DNA of 64,000 bases from Salipaludibacillus daqingensis (GCF_029891575.1 NZ_JARZHF010000002.1:1-64000), one strand, 5' to 3'. Positions 50,388-60,247 are shown, counted from the first letter of the stretch. The notes: generated from the letters alone by a model not told the origin. Numbers and translations: made by a program.

Positions 50388-50510
50388 CCATAGAACAGTC
50401 CTTTTTCACCATAGATGTCCAAATTATATCCATAGTGGTCCTCTTTTTCTCCATAATCCTACGATTTTTCTCCATAGAAGTCCTGTTTCTCCTTAGAACG
50501 GTGATTTGTC
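50388..50510. repeat. Degenerate 21 bp tandem repeat, six units
   Basis: Units begin CCATAG or a close variant at 50388, 50409, 50430, 50451, 50472 and 50491, with spacing 21, 21, 21, 21 and 19. The consensus is roughly CCATAGAAGTCC followed by a T-rich stretch. On the minus strand one frame reads repeated YGEK peptides with a single stop. Confidence 0.7.
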
Positions 50511-50675
50511 ATCCTAAAAAAACCTCGTCTTCACTTATTAGCTTGATAATTCATGCACAAAATCGTTTTTTTAAGCATAAATCCAAAAAACGAACAGAGA
50601 GAGTCAAACAATTATGATCTCGCTGAAATTAGAACGGTTTTTAGAGGGATCAATCGGAAGTTTTGCCACATAAAA

Positions 50676-50712
50676 ACGACCGGAACGTGATCATTGTTCA
50701 TGTTCCGGTCGT
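50676..50712 (-). terminator. Terminator of the M20 peptidase gene
   Basis: ACGACCGGAAC pairs with GTTCCGGTCGT. A second hairpin, CACCTATTTTCT/AGAAAATAGGTG at 50767-50798, lies nearer the gene. Confidence 0.75.
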
Positions 50713-50800
50713 AATTTATTTTTCTTCTAAGTCTTCCTCAATAAAATAATCTGACAAAAAATCAGACACCTATTTTCTCAAAATTAAGAAAATAGGTGCA

Positions 50801-50816
50801 TGAGAACCGTCCCCAT
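50801..50816 (-). repeat. REP-like copy
   Basis: TGAGAACCGTCCCCAT, adjoining the second hairpin after the peptidase gene. Confidence 0.55.
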
Positions 50817-50841
50817 TCCCCACTCATTCCCCAAACGATCA

Positions 50842-52464
50842 CTAGGAACGGACTTTTCCTTCCGTTCTCCAAATTCGCATGAGTTCATGAAGCATTTTCG
50901 GTGTATGAACAAATGCATTGTGACGATGTAATCGTTCCGTGCGCTGGTGAGGATCTTTGCCGAACGGTCCAATATTTAATACTGGTGCCTGAAGACGACT
51001 CATCGCTTCAAATGGAACGGTATACGTATGTCCCCAAACCGGAGTATTTTGTCGGTACGCTTCTAGTTCATTCGTTGATTTTTCATAATTGACATAACTT
51101 AAATCACAAATACCATTAAAATAATGGATATGTTCCACAGGCAATCCTTCTTCTTCTCCTACCTTTTTCATTGCTGCCACTGCTTCTTGGCAACGAGGAT
51201 CGTCTGATGAATTAACGGAAGGGTAATATGGTGGAGCATAAAATAAAACAACTGCTGGCGCTAATTCTGGACAGAGTAACATCCACTCCCCAGCCATCCG
51301 AATCGACTTATCCCGGTCATCCCATTCCGTTTCATCTAAAATGAGACGTGTCGCTTCTTCTACTAACGTATCATCAAATTTGTCCTGAACGTAGCGAAAC
51401 AATTCATCATAACGAACAACTCTTATTGCCGGGAAACCTTGAACATTTTCACGCTCGCAAAGGTTGTCGTAATCAGCTTGGCAACGTGCAACGGATTTTT
51501 CTACAACGGCTTCAAATGTGTCCATAACAGAAGCTGCGTCTTTTTTCATCGTAAAAATATTGTATAATGCGGCTGCACGATAAGGCGTTTGGGTAGAATA
51601 TTCAAGCTTCAAATCTTTTAATTGTAATGAAACAGGTAGTGGTGTAGATTCTCCTAACTCGTTCTCACGAAAAGCAGGGTTCCATTCCATATCTTGAGAC
51701 AAATATGATGACATGTAAGAAGCTGTGATTCCACTCAAAGGTTCTCCTACGTGTGTTTCTTTCCCGAAAAACAAAGCGCCTGGCATGATTTTTCCCATCG
51801 TACCAGTGTAGATGTAATGTGTTTCATCCCCAGGTCGTTGCGTGAATGATGGTTCGCTGTTAAAAAACAAGGAATACTTCAAATCAAATCCTTCTTGAAT
51901 CGTTAATAAATGTGGCAACATCGTTCGCATACCGACAGAATTAACTTCTTCATCAGGTACCGTAAGCAAAAGTAGATTCACTTTCCACTCTTCTCTAATC
52001 GCTTGTTCGATCAAATGCATATGCAAAACGAGTCCCATTTTCATATCCATGACACCGCGGCCAAACAAATACTCCCCGGAATCTAAATCATCTCTTGCCA
52101 CTTTTGGTAATGTTTCTTTTACTTCCGCCAACATTGTCGTAAGGGCATGAGGATCAAATGCAAATGGGGTTAAATGACCATACTCTTCCGTTTGTACCGT
52201 ATCAAAATGACTTAACATAACAATCGTTTTTGTAACGTTTGGATCTGAATGTCGATAAAGCGCTGTTAGTGATCGTCTTCCCTCATCCGCTTCATGAAGA
52301 TTAATCTGATTAGGGTGCTCCTTGAAATATGGTAGTAACTTCAGTTTTTCTTGAAGTTTAACAGGAAAATCTCGCTCTCCTTGAGAAAATGTTCGGCTTT
52401 CCCACCCAACTAATTCACATAATAGTTCTTCCATCGCTTCTGGTGAAGACCAAAGCATCGTCAT
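50842..52464 (-). CDS. M20-family peptidase, RocB-like
   Basis: A 540-residue M20/M25/M40 metallohydrolase. The zinc ligands are in MLSHFDTVQ near residue 84, GRGVMDMKMG near 137 and VPDEEVNS near 171. The length and the insertion FAFDPHALTTML match RocB, the arginine-utilisation protein of B. subtilis, whose substrate is unknown. It lies 28 bp downstream of the dimethylarginine hydrolase gene on the same strand, which supports a role in arginine breakdown. AAAGGAG precedes the ATG. Confidence 0.85.
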   Translation of the reverse strand: MTMLWSSPEAMEELLCELVGWESRTFSQGERDFPVKLQEKLKLLPYFKEHPNQINLHEADEGRRSLTALYRHSDPNVTKTIVMLSHFDTVQTEEYGHLTPFAFDPHALTTMLAEVKETLPKVARDDLDSGEYLFGRGVMDMKMGLVLHMHLIEQAIREEWKVNLLLLTVPDEEVNSVGMRTMLPHLLTIQEGFDLKYSLFFNSEPSFTQRPGDETHYIYTGTMGKIMPGALFFGKETHVGEPLSGITASYMSSYLSQDMEWNPAFRENELGESTPLPVSLQLKDLKLEYSTQTPYRAAALYNIFTMKKDAASVMDTFEAVVEKSVARCQADYDNLCERENVQGFPAIRVVRYDELFRYVQDKFDDTLVEEATRLILDETEWDDRDKSIRMAGEWMLLCPELAPAVVLFYAPPYYPSVNSSDDPRCQEAVAAMKKVGEEEGLPVEHIHYFNGICDLSYVNYEKSTNELEAYRQNTPVWGHTYTVPFEAMSRLQAPVLNIGPFGKDPHQRTERLHRHNAFVHTPKMLHELMRIWRTEGKVRS

Positions 52465-52492
52465 AAGCCGTCCACTCCTTTTTATACAACCC

Positions 52493-53254
52493 TTAAAATC
52501 GCAGGGATAAGCAACTTAGTCCTCCATCTTGTTTGCGGAACTCACTCATCTCTACTTCGATTGTTTTGTATCCTACAGATTCTATTTTTTCTTTCGTGAT
52601 CGGATATCCTTTCGGCATAATCACCACATCATTTACGCGAAGGCAATTTGCTGCATATTCTTCTTCTGAAGGAACGGTTATTTGTTCATATTCCTTAAAG
52701 TCAGGGTGGTCGATAAACTCCCCTGCAGCAATAACTCTTCTATCACCAAGATATGTTATCCCCGTCTTCAAGTGAAAAAATTCTTTCAGTTTAACAATAG
52801 TTACATTGTAACCCTCATCTTCCATAATAGCTTTAAATTGGTTCGCCCCTAATTCGTTTGTTCGATTTGATAAACCAATATAAAAGTGGTCATCGATCTG
52901 CAGCACGTCCCCTCCTTCGACTGTTCCTGGTGCTTCAATAGTATAAAATATATCTCGAAATTCCTGCAATGCATGGTGAATCGCTATTGTTTCCCCTTTT
53001 CTTGTCTCGGCACCGGGATGGGTAATGAGTGCAAACCGCTCTGTCACAACTGCGGGATCTTCCACAAAAGTTGAGTCTGGATAGTTTTCATCTCTTTCTA
53101 ACACTTTGACGGAGACCCCAGCCTTTTTCATGGCTTCAACATAATCGTTGTGTTGTTCTAGCACCTTTTCGATGTTTGGTTTTCCTAAATTTACTGTCGT
53201 CAATCCATTTACAAACGAATTACTCGGTTTTTTGACTATGATCTGTTTATACAT
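52493..53254 (-). CDS. ddaH: Dimethylarginine dimethylaminohydrolase (DDAH)
   Basis: A 253-residue amidinotransferase-fold hydrolase that converts methylated arginines to citrulline and methylamines. The catalytic Cys is Cys248 in GGLSCLSLRF, the His is in FFHLKTGITYLG near residue 161, and substrate contacts EDPAVV and GTVEGGDVL are present. AAGGAG precedes the ATG. It is the first gene of a likely two-gene unit with the RocB-like peptidase. Ordinary arginine deiminase is longer, so DDAH or a close arginine-modifying relative is the better call. Confidence 0.88.
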   Translation of the reverse strand: MYKQIIVKKPSNSFVNGLTTVNLGKPNIEKVLEQHNDYVEAMKKAGVSVKVLERDENYPDSTFVEDPAVVTERFALITHPGAETRKGETIAIHHALQEFRDIFYTIEAPGTVEGGDVLQIDDHFYIGLSNRTNELGANQFKAIMEDEGYNVTIVKLKEFFHLKTGITYLGDRRVIAAGEFIDHPDFKEYEQITVPSEEEYAANCLRVNDVVIMPKGYPITKEKIESVGYKTIEVEMSEFRKQDGGLSCLSLRF

Positions 53255-53684
53255 AATCTTATCTCCTTAACAAATGATTTAACATGATTTGTAAACGGAA
53301 TCGCATTTTATGAATAAGCTTTATTCGCTAGGTAAAACAAGTTTTTTTGCGGCAAAAAATAGCGAATATTCTTTTCATATATACCATTCTCTAAACTGAT
53401 TTTTTAAGTAGCATATTATTTCATTCTACATTTCTCCGTCACATTAGACAATATATTCTGACAATTATTCTAACACTATTTCAAAAATTTCACTCATTAT
53501 ACAGATATATCAACTGTAGTAAACCCATTTTCACAGATTTAATAAGATAAATCAGAGTTTGTGAAAAGATACACTTTCAAATGTTAGTTAATTCGATTAT
53601 ATTTAAATTAAGGCTTTGTTGAGATCTTTTGATAGCAACGTGGAACCTTTATAGGCAATAGAAAATTAACAGGAGGTCTTGGAA
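53255..53684. other. Divergent intergenic region
   Basis: 430 bp between ddaH (minus) and the 368-residue uncharacterised gene (plus). AT-rich; no gene or strong repeat seen. Confidence 0.4.
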
Positions 53685-54791
53685 ATGGAAACGTTAAAGT
53701 ACTCAGAATCAATGAAGGTGGATAAACAAACAGTCGTCATTCCGTTTCGTTTTTCCTGTCTCCCTCTAAAAAAACTAGCCCTTATTAACTTTGAAAAAAA
53801 ACCTGATACTCACTACATTGCACTAGAACCACAGTATTTTGATGATCTCACGTATGGTCATGCCTATCGAGTCATCGCTTATCGACGTGATGGGTATGTG
53901 GATGTGTATGATGATATGAATTTAATGGATGATAAAGATGATAGTTTCGATGTGACTGGGAAAGGATTGTGTGAACGAAAAAAAGTAGGGATGGAACATA
54001 CAAAATTTGAAAAAGAAAATGACCAGATCTTCCTTTCTTTTCAATTTACAGATAAGTACGGGAGACAAATTCGTGTCGAAATTACAGAACACACTTCAAA
54101 AAAGACGAACGGCATAAATCTTTTAGCTCCTGTTGGGTCTAGTACGGAGAACCCTTCGTATCTTCCGTTATTTTTTCTTTATGATTTCGATTTTGTTCGC
54201 AAACGTAAAACGAAAGCAAAAGTAATCATTGATGGGAATCCTATCACGATAGATAACTTTCCGTATCCGTTAGCAAAAGATTTTCAGCTGCGCTATTACA
54301 CTCGATATAGTGAAGATTGTCAAATTATTGAATTTGCTAATGCAACAAATGAAGTCCTAAAGGAATATACTGCTGATGCGAATAGAAAAGTCGTGAGTGA
54401 TTCTTTAGAATATCAATTTGGTGAAGACCGATCTTTAGAGAAAATTTTACTGAAGGATTCTAATCACGATCTTATCGTCGAGTTCACTGGTGGTTTTCCT
54501 GATGTGCGTAGTTTAATGAATCCTTCCGATTTTAAAGGTACATTTAAAATCAGCGCAGATGAGAAGATGGGGTATGTTTCAGGAGAGTATTCGGTGCGAA
54601 GAGAAGATAGTAGTGTAACAATTGAATTAATCCCGAGTGACGGCTGGGCTGCAATTCCAAACTCCCTTTTTACAAAAATGATGTTTAGCAAAAAGTCACT
54701 ATTTTGCAATTGGCCAAAAACGTATAGATATATTCAACAAATTAATCTAACAACGCTGGAATCATCGTCGAGATGGGAAAGAATAAAATAA
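53685..54791 (+). CDS. Uncharacterised protein, 368 residues
   Basis: Not recognised. No signal peptide or membrane helix. The sequence is beta-rich and acidic: PQYFDDLTYGHAYRVIAYRR, VDVYDDMNLMDD, then ITEHTSKKTNGINLLAPVGS and a late FTGGFPDVRSLM. It could be a lipocalin- or hydroxyneurosporene-dehydrogenase-like beta-barrel, but that is only an impression. AGGAGG lies 8 nt before ATG 53685. Single gene with terminator. Confidence 0.65.
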   Translation: METLKYSESMKVDKQTVVIPFRFSCLPLKKLALINFEKKPDTHYIALEPQYFDDLTYGHAYRVIAYRRDGYVDVYDDMNLMDDKDDSFDVTGKGLCERKKVGMEHTKFEKENDQIFLSFQFTDKYGRQIRVEITEHTSKKTNGINLLAPVGSSTENPSYLPLFFLYDFDFVRKRKTKAKVIIDGNPITIDNFPYPLAKDFQLRYYTRYSEDCQIIEFANATNEVLKEYTADANRKVVSDSLEYQFGEDRSLEKILLKDSNHDLIVEFTGGFPDVRSLMNPSDFKGTFKISADEKMGYVSGEYSVRREDSSVTIELIPSDGWAAIPNSLFTKMMFSKKSLFCNWPKTYRYIQQINLTTLESSSRWERIK

Positions 54792-54806
54792 TTATATATT
54801 TAGAAG

Positions 54807-54836
54807 AAAGCATGGAGCCTCATTGCTCCATGCTTT
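54807..54836 (+). terminator. Terminator of the 368-residue protein gene
   Basis: AAAGCATGGAGC pairs with GCTCCATGCTTT, then T-rich. Confidence 0.85.
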
Positions 54837-54990
54837 TCGTGTGTTATATTCATATTGAACATAGATGAACTAGAATTTCACGAGTTTATTGACTAAATAG
54901 GATTTTTCATTTCCATAAGGAAATTTTATAAAGTAATCTCGTTTGTTTTAATATTTTTGTTGTTGTTCAGAAGAAACAGCGAATGCCGCA

Positions 54991-55007
54991 TAAGAACCGT
55001 CCCCATT
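54991..55007 (-). repeat. REP-like copy
   Basis: ATAAGAACCGTCCCCAT, 13 bp downstream of the pepF stop codon. Confidence 0.55.
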
Positions 55008-55019
55008 CCTCAATGATCG

Positions 55020-56807
55020 TTATAGTTTCGAGTATTCATCGACTAGTTCTGCGAATAGGTTGAGGGCATTTTCAATCGGTTCTGGACTTGTTAAGTCGAC
55101 TCCCGTTTTCTTCAATAGTTCAATCGGGTAATCCGAACTTCCACTCTTCAGAAACGCAAGGTAATTTGCTAGTGTTTCTTCATCACCATTCAAAATTTTA
55201 TTCGCAATGTCGATTGCTGCAGCGAAACCTGTCGCGTATTGAAAGACATAAAATGGTCTGTAAAAGTGAGGAATTCTCGCCCAACCGTATTTTGTTTCTT
55301 CCTCTAAAACGAAAGCATCTCCGTTATATTCTTGGAATAATTTTTCATACAGTTCACTAAATGATTCGGCATTTAAAGGCTCTCCATTTTCCGCTTTTTC
55401 ATGTGTTTTCTTTTCGAACTCAGCAAACATGACTTGCGTGAAAAATGTCCCTTTAAACTGATCCATAAAGTGATTCAATAAATATTTACGATACTCTTCA
55501 TTTTTGGCATTCTTCAATAAGTAGTTAATTAATAATACTTCGTTCACTGTCGACGCTACTTCAGCCACAAAGATTGTATAGCCCGCTGTGATTTGCGGCT
55601 GGTGCGTATTGGAATAATGACTATGCATCGCGTGACCCATTTCATGAGTCAAGGTAAATAAACTATTTAAATCATCTTGATGGTTCAATAAAATAAACGG
55701 ATGGGTTCCGTAAAGTCCTAAATTGTAAGCACCAGAACTTTTTCCCGGGGTTTCTCGGACATCAATATATCGAGCGTTTTTCATTTCTTGTAAAACGTCA
55801 ATGTAGTCACTTCCTAATGGCGCTAATGCTTTAAGCATTGTTTCATAAGCATCCTCATAGGAAATGTCTTCTTTTACGCCATTCACTAAAGGAACAGCCA
55901 AATCAAATTGTCTCAGTTCGTCTACTCCTAAAGATTGTTTTCGCAATTCCGTATATCGGTACATCGATTGAAGGTTATCTTTCGTCGTTTGAATGAGGTT
56001 CTCGTATACTTCTTTTGGAACCTTTTTACCGAACAAGGATTTTTCCAACGCGGAAGGATAATGTCTTAGTTTTGACAACGTCACGTTATTTTTTATCGCA
56101 GAAGAAAGGGTTGAGGCAATCGAATTCTTCAACTGCACGTATGGAACATAATATGCTTTATACGCTTCTTCTCTCTTATCTCGATCCTCATCTTCCATTA
56201 ATTTCGAGTACATCCCGCGAGTAAGCTCTACTTTCATTCCGTTTTCATCGGTGACATCACCAAACTTAATATCGGCATTGTTGATCATTCCGAATGTCTT
56301 ACTAGGAGAAGAAAGGCTTTCTCCTAACTGAGATAACAGTTCTTCGTTTTCTTTACTTAACACATGCGCTTTATAACGATAGGCATCATACAAATCGTCT
56401 TTGAAGTAATCCAACCTAGAATCTTCTTTGATAAAACTTTCCAGTCTACTCTTTTCCATACTTAAAAGGAACGGTGTAAAAAATGACGTAGCCGAACTCA
56501 ATTTCACACCAAGCTGACTCGCTTTTTCCAATAATGATTGAGCCAATGTTTCCCTCGTGTCTATATCACCCATTAATTTCGCAAATACATAGACATTTTT
56601 AAACAACGCTGTCACTTGTTCTTCTTTGTCTAAGTAGGTAAAAAGAGTTTTACCATCGGTGATGTTCCCATCAAATGTATGTAGTTCTGTTGTTAATTCT
56701 TCAATTTTCCCGTAGTCCTTTTCCCAATCCTCAACGGAACTGTAGATATCGTTTAAGTTCCACTTTTCAGCCTCTGGAACATCATTTCTAGACTTATACA
56801 CTTTCAT
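55020..56807 (-). CDS. pepF: Oligoendopeptidase F
   Basis: A 595-residue M3B metallopeptidase degrading cytoplasmic oligopeptides. The zinc motif HEMGHAMHSHYS is near residue 381 and the third ligand Glu in VAEVASTVNEVL about 28 residues on. TKYGWARIPHFYRPFYVFQYATG near the end is a family mark seen here in part. ATG at 56807 follows GAGAGGAG; the frame is open upstream only through a REP-like repeat, so the longer start is rejected. Single gene. Confidence 0.95.
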   Translation of the reverse strand: MKVYKSRNDVPEAEKWNLNDIYSSVEDWEKDYGKIEELTTELHTFDGNITDGKTLFTYLDKEEQVTALFKNVYVFAKLMGDIDTRETLAQSLLEKASQLGVKLSSATSFFTPFLLSMEKSRLESFIKEDSRLDYFKDDLYDAYRYKAHVLSKENEELLSQLGESLSSPSKTFGMINNADIKFGDVTDENGMKVELTRGMYSKLMEDEDRDKREEAYKAYYVPYVQLKNSIASTLSSAIKNNVTLSKLRHYPSALEKSLFGKKVPKEVYENLIQTTKDNLQSMYRYTELRKQSLGVDELRQFDLAVPLVNGVKEDISYEDAYETMLKALAPLGSDYIDVLQEMKNARYIDVRETPGKSSGAYNLGLYGTHPFILLNHQDDLNSLFTLTHEMGHAMHSHYSNTHQPQITAGYTIFVAEVASTVNEVLLINYLLKNAKNEEYRKYLLNHFMDQFKGTFFTQVMFAEFEKKTHEKAENGEPLNAESFSELYEKLFQEYNGDAFVLEEETKYGWARIPHFYRPFYVFQYATGFAAAIDIANKILNGDEETLANYLAFLKSGSSDYPIELLKKTGVDLTSPEPIENALNLFAELVDEYSKL

Positions 56808-56843
56808 ATAAAAACTCCTCTCGGGGTGATGAATGGGTGATGA

Positions 56844-56859
56844 ATGGGGACGGTTCTCA
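56844..56859 (+). repeat. REP-like copy
   Basis: ATGGGGACGGTTCTCA preceded by two direct copies of GATGAATGGG; lies 37 bp upstream of pepF. Confidence 0.55.
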
Positions 56860-57030
56860 CGCGTCATTCGAGACTCGAAATAGTTCCCGTCGCCCCATTC
56901 CCAATTTTAAAGTATGCTGTCATTTTAATATTTATTTGGTGATGTGTAAAATATGGATGATCCTCATGCGCCTTAGAAACTCGAAACAGACTTTTGGAAA
57001 GTTCTGTCTGTTTAATAGTTTCCTCATAAA

Positions 57031-57056
57031 AGCCGTGACAAATATTTGTCACGGCT
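57031..57056 (-). terminator. Terminator after the ABC ATPase remnant
   Basis: A 26 bp perfect palindrome AGCCGTGACAAAT/ATTTGTCACGGCT followed by TTTTATG on the minus strand. Confidence 0.75.
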
Positions 57057-57076
57057 CCATTTTGTCCGTTTCATCT

Positions 57077-57312
57077 TTACTTTTGCATGATGAGACCATC
57101 ATTCATTGTTATGACCTCATCAGCATAAGAGAGCATTCCTTCGTCATGAGTGACCATTAACGTTGTGATATTTAAACTTTTCGTTAATCGCACGATTAGA
57201 CCCATCACTTCTTTAGATCTTCGAGAATCTAAACTTGCTGTTGGTTCATCTGCAAAGAGTATTTTAGGTTTATGAATGAGTGTTCTAGCAATAGCTATTT
57301 TCGAACTACCCT
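57077..57312 (-). pseudogene. C-terminal remnant of an ABC transporter ATPase (YtrE/LolD type)
   Basis: An open frame without start: KIAIARTLIHKPKILFADEP with Walker B, TASLDSRRSKEVMGL, then the H-loop VTHDEGML and a normal end at IMQK. The Walker A and LSGGQ parts are missing. It is on the same strand and 97 bp downstream of the ytrABC-type operon, where B. subtilis carries ytrE. A REP-like copy lies in that junction. Confidence 0.8.
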
Positions 57313-57392
57313 ATATCAATATTTATCATATGCTTCGGTACATAAGACATTTAACTTTCATTCCCAAAAGTATTTCGAATGTCGAATGATGA

Positions 57393-57409
57393 ATGAGAAC
57401 CGTCCCCAT
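57393..57409 (-). repeat. REP-like copy at the truncation junction
   Basis: ATGAGAACCGTCCCCAT, touching the stop codon of the permease gene. Confidence 0.55.
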
Positions 57410-59370
57410 TAACCACCCATGAAATCAGGTGCGTCTTCACTATCAAAACCTAAAAATATAGGATAGTCATTTATCCCTTCAATTATTATCACATAATCTT
57501 TGTGATAATAATCCGTACCGATGTCTAATAATTCATTTATTTCATTTTTATCAGATGTTTCAAAGGCGTTAGGAAAGTTATCAGAAATGTTGTGAGTTGA
57601 ATACATCATCTCGTCAATCTCCATAAAGAAATCGTCTCCCGTTGAGCGAACAACATAAACGGACGTAATATTTTCTGAAGTTAATAAGGAATCATTGTAG
57701 TCGTTTTTCTTAAGCCATTCGAGTGTTTGTTGATAATCCTCGTTTAGCATAAAATAATGATCATGTCGATTAGAACTCGTATTAAAATAAAGTTCACCAA
57801 TGTAACTTCGATTTTCTTCTACTAGCATTTGAGAAGGTATATTAGCGAGATCCTCTTCTAGAAGAGAAATTAGCGTATTCAATTGGTCTTCGTCTGTAAT
57901 TCTCGTATCCCCGTCTCCACCATAACGTTGGAAAATTGATGCATACGTAATATCTAAATCTCTCAATTGAAAAACAGGATCATACGCTTTTTTAAATTCA
58001 TCATTATTTCTAAGTTCTTCTGTTGTTTCTCTTCCGAAAGAATCATTTAAACTATACTCTCTCCGTAACGTACTACCATCCTTAAGAGCATAATCAATCG
58101 TAACCGTGTTCCAACGTTTGATATCATTATCTTCGTAAGTTATCAATTTTTGATGCACATCAGTCACTTGCTCAATAGAAATTTGATTCACTAATCGAGG
58201 TGCTTCACTTGTATCATCAATTCCATAGGAATAAGAACTATATATAGCAACTGACTCGACATCTTCTACGTTCGGAATGTTGTTTTCATAAGCTGCTCCG
58301 CCAATATTTATCGGAATCATGAGAAGGATGATAGCTGCAACGTAACCAACAAATCCTTTCCACGGCCAAGAGAGTCGAAAACTCTTTTGCAAAATCATTT
58401 GTAAGACTGTATAAGCAATAAATGCTCCGACTAAATAACCTAGCATCGTCCATGCAAAACCACCTTGAAGAGCTTCCGTAAAATAAAGACCCCCGATTAG
58501 CATGGCGAAAAAGGTTAATCCATAAAGAAAAATTGATCGGACAACAGGAAACACAATGGCTTGGTCCGAAGCTTCAGATGATCTTTTTGCATACATGACA
58601 TAGGAGAGAAATACGAGAAATCCTGCAATGAATATATATATCACATATTCAAAAATGGTAAATGGAACATTTCTTAAATCAACTAAACGATAGAAAAATA
58701 TCCCTTTAGTAATCAGTGTTTCTGTATACGACGTAAGAGCTAATCCTGAGATAAAGTACTGTAAATTCGTCAGTGTTAACACGATTAATAGAGCAGGAAC
58801 AATAATAACAGTATAGGTTAACACCCCATGAAGGAGTCCGTTCCCAACGAATATACCAATCGTCATCGTTACGAGAAATAGAAACAATATGATAAATGTA
58901 GAAATCCCGACCCATGCGAGAAGATCGAAGTAGGAATAAAAAGGATCTTCTAGAAAAAATCTCAAAATACCTACAGCGATCCCTGTCAGAAAAATTGGAG
59001 AAAGCAGTGCAACAATCCCTGCTATATATGTGTTTGTTAAAATGCTTTGTCTAGTAAATGGCAAACTATGCATGAAATAAGTTGCTTCTTTTTTTGTTGA
59101 AAAATTTAACAAAATGATACCTATAATGACAGGAAATATGGCAAAAACTATTAATTGAACTGGAAATGAAAATTCACTTAACGCATTTAGAGAACCGGTC
59201 CCCAAATGATAATTCATTGGTGCACCTGGTCCAAATCGAATCTCTTGGACGAGAATACTGATTGGTATCATGACAAAGAGCAACAGTGTCAGAAGGATAC
59301 TAAACCAACTAACCGTTCGTAATTGTAGATTAAATAATGCTTTATTCCACAATAAGATTTTCGATTTCAT
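57409..59370 (-). CDS. ABC transporter permease with DUF6449-like domain (YtrC/D type)
   Basis: A 653-residue protein. Residues 15-365 contain about ten to twelve membrane helices. Residues 370-653 form an extracytoplasmic, acidic domain rich in Tyr and Asp (DUF6449-like), unusual for a permease and shared with YtrC/YtrD proteins. The start overlaps the end of the ATPase gene by 29 bp, so translation is coupled. It should pair with that ATPase; the B. subtilis Ytr system responds to wall antibiotics and affects competence and the cell wall. Confidence 0.85.
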   Translation of the reverse strand: MKSKILLWNKALFNLQLRTVSWFSILLTLLLFVMIPISILVQEIRFGPGAPMNYHLGTGSLNALSEFSFPVQLIVFAIFPVIIGIILLNFSTKKEATYFMHSLPFTRQSILTNTYIAGIVALLSPIFLTGIAVGILRFFLEDPFYSYFDLLAWVGISTFIILFLFLVTMTIGIFVGNGLLHGVLTYTVIIVPALLIVLTLTNLQYFISGLALTSYTETLITKGIFFYRLVDLRNVPFTIFEYVIYIFIAGFLVFLSYVMYAKRSSEASDQAIVFPVVRSIFLYGLTFFAMLIGGLYFTEALQGGFAWTMLGYLVGAFIAYTVLQMILQKSFRLSWPWKGFVGYVAAIILLMIPINIGGAAYENNIPNVEDVESVAIYSSYSYGIDDTSEAPRLVNQISIEQVTDVHQKLITYEDNDIKRWNTVTIDYALKDGSTLRREYSLNDSFGRETTEELRNNDEFKKAYDPVFQLRDLDITYASIFQRYGGDGDTRITDEDQLNTLISLLEEDLANIPSQMLVEENRSYIGELYFNTSSNRHDHYFMLNEDYQQTLEWLKKNDYNDSLLTSENITSVYVVRSTGDDFFMEIDEMMYSTHNISDNFPNAFETSDKNEINELLDIGTDYYHKDYVIIIEGINDYPIFLGFDSEDAPDFMGG

Positions 59371-60247
59371 AGCCGACTCCTCCTAATTCATAAATAAATA
59401 TTTCTTCTAATGTTAAAGGTAGGATATCTACCACTGCAGGATTTAATCGGTTCACCTTAGCGAGAATATCTTCTTTTAATCCATTTACAATTAAGAATGC
59501 AATACTTCCTTTGATTTCATAATGGAGAATATCCATACCCTCCTTAAGTTTTTCTTCATTAGGTCCACCTTTAAAAGCAATTTGTAATTTATGGATGTCT
59601 GTTTTCAATTCATCTAAATCTCTTTCAAACAATAATGCTCCTTCATGAAGAACACCTACAAAATCACAAAAATCTTCCATTTCACGTAGATTATGAGACG
59701 AAACAATGAGGGTAAGCTCACGGTCAGCGACATCTTGCATGATCAAGTTTTTCATTTGCTGGCGAATGACAGGATCGAGTCCATCAAAAGGTTCATCTAG
59801 AATCATCACATCTGGCATGACAGACAATGTTAAAATAAACGCTGCTTGACGTTGCATCCCCTTTGACATTCGATTCAATCGTTTTTTTGGATCCATTCGA
59901 AAATGTGTTGTTAACTGTTCATAACGTTTCTGGTTCCATCTTTCGTAAACACCCGAATAAAAACTCGCCATATCATAAAGGGATGCTTGATTGAAAAAGT
60001 AAGGATGATCAGAAATAAACAAAACAGTTTGTTTCGTGCTCGGTATTTCGTAAACAGGCTGTTCATTTATCGTCACTTCACCATTATCAGGCTTATATAC
60101 TCCTGCAAGTATCTTTAAAAACGTTGATTTACCTGCTCCATTTGAGCCAAGTAATCCATAAATGGATCCTTTGTTTACACGAAGAGACAAATTACAAATG
60201 GCTTGTAAATCATCAAATCGTTTGTTCACAGTATCGGCTTTAATCAT
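59342..60247 (-). CDS. ytrB: ABC transporter ATP-binding protein (YtrB-like)
   Basis: A 301-residue ATPase. Walker A is LLGSNGAGKST near residue 33, the signature is MSKGMQRQ near 127, Walker B with D-loop is MILDEPFDGLDP near 148 and the H-loop SSHNLRE near 182. The C-terminal 90 residues are an extra domain seen in the YtrB/CcmA group. ATG at 60247 has AAAGGGGAAGAG upstream and overlaps the end of the GntR gene by 8 bp. Second gene of the operon. Confidence 0.9.
   Translation of the reverse strand: MIKADTVNKRFDDLQAICNLSLRVNKGSIYGLLGSNGAGKSTFLKILAGVYKPDNGEVTINEQPVYEIPSTKQTVLFISDHPYFFNQASLYDMASFYSGVYERWNQKRYEQLTTHFRMDPKKRLNRMSKGMQRQAAFILTLSVMPDVMILDEPFDGLDPVIRQQMKNLIMQDVADRELTLIVSSHNLREMEDFCDFVGVLHEGALLFERDLDELKTDIHKLQIAFKGGPNEEKLKEGMDILHYEIKGSIAFLIVNGLKEDILAKVNRLNPAVVDILPLTLEEIFIYELGGVGYEIENLIVE

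Noticed and set aside
50388-50510. CRISPR array
   Set aside because: The 21 bp units are contiguous and degenerate with no spacers, and no cas gene is present.
56808-56867. Upstream extension of pepF
   Set aside because: The extra codons come from a REP-like repeat, and GAGAGGAG marks the ATG at 56807.
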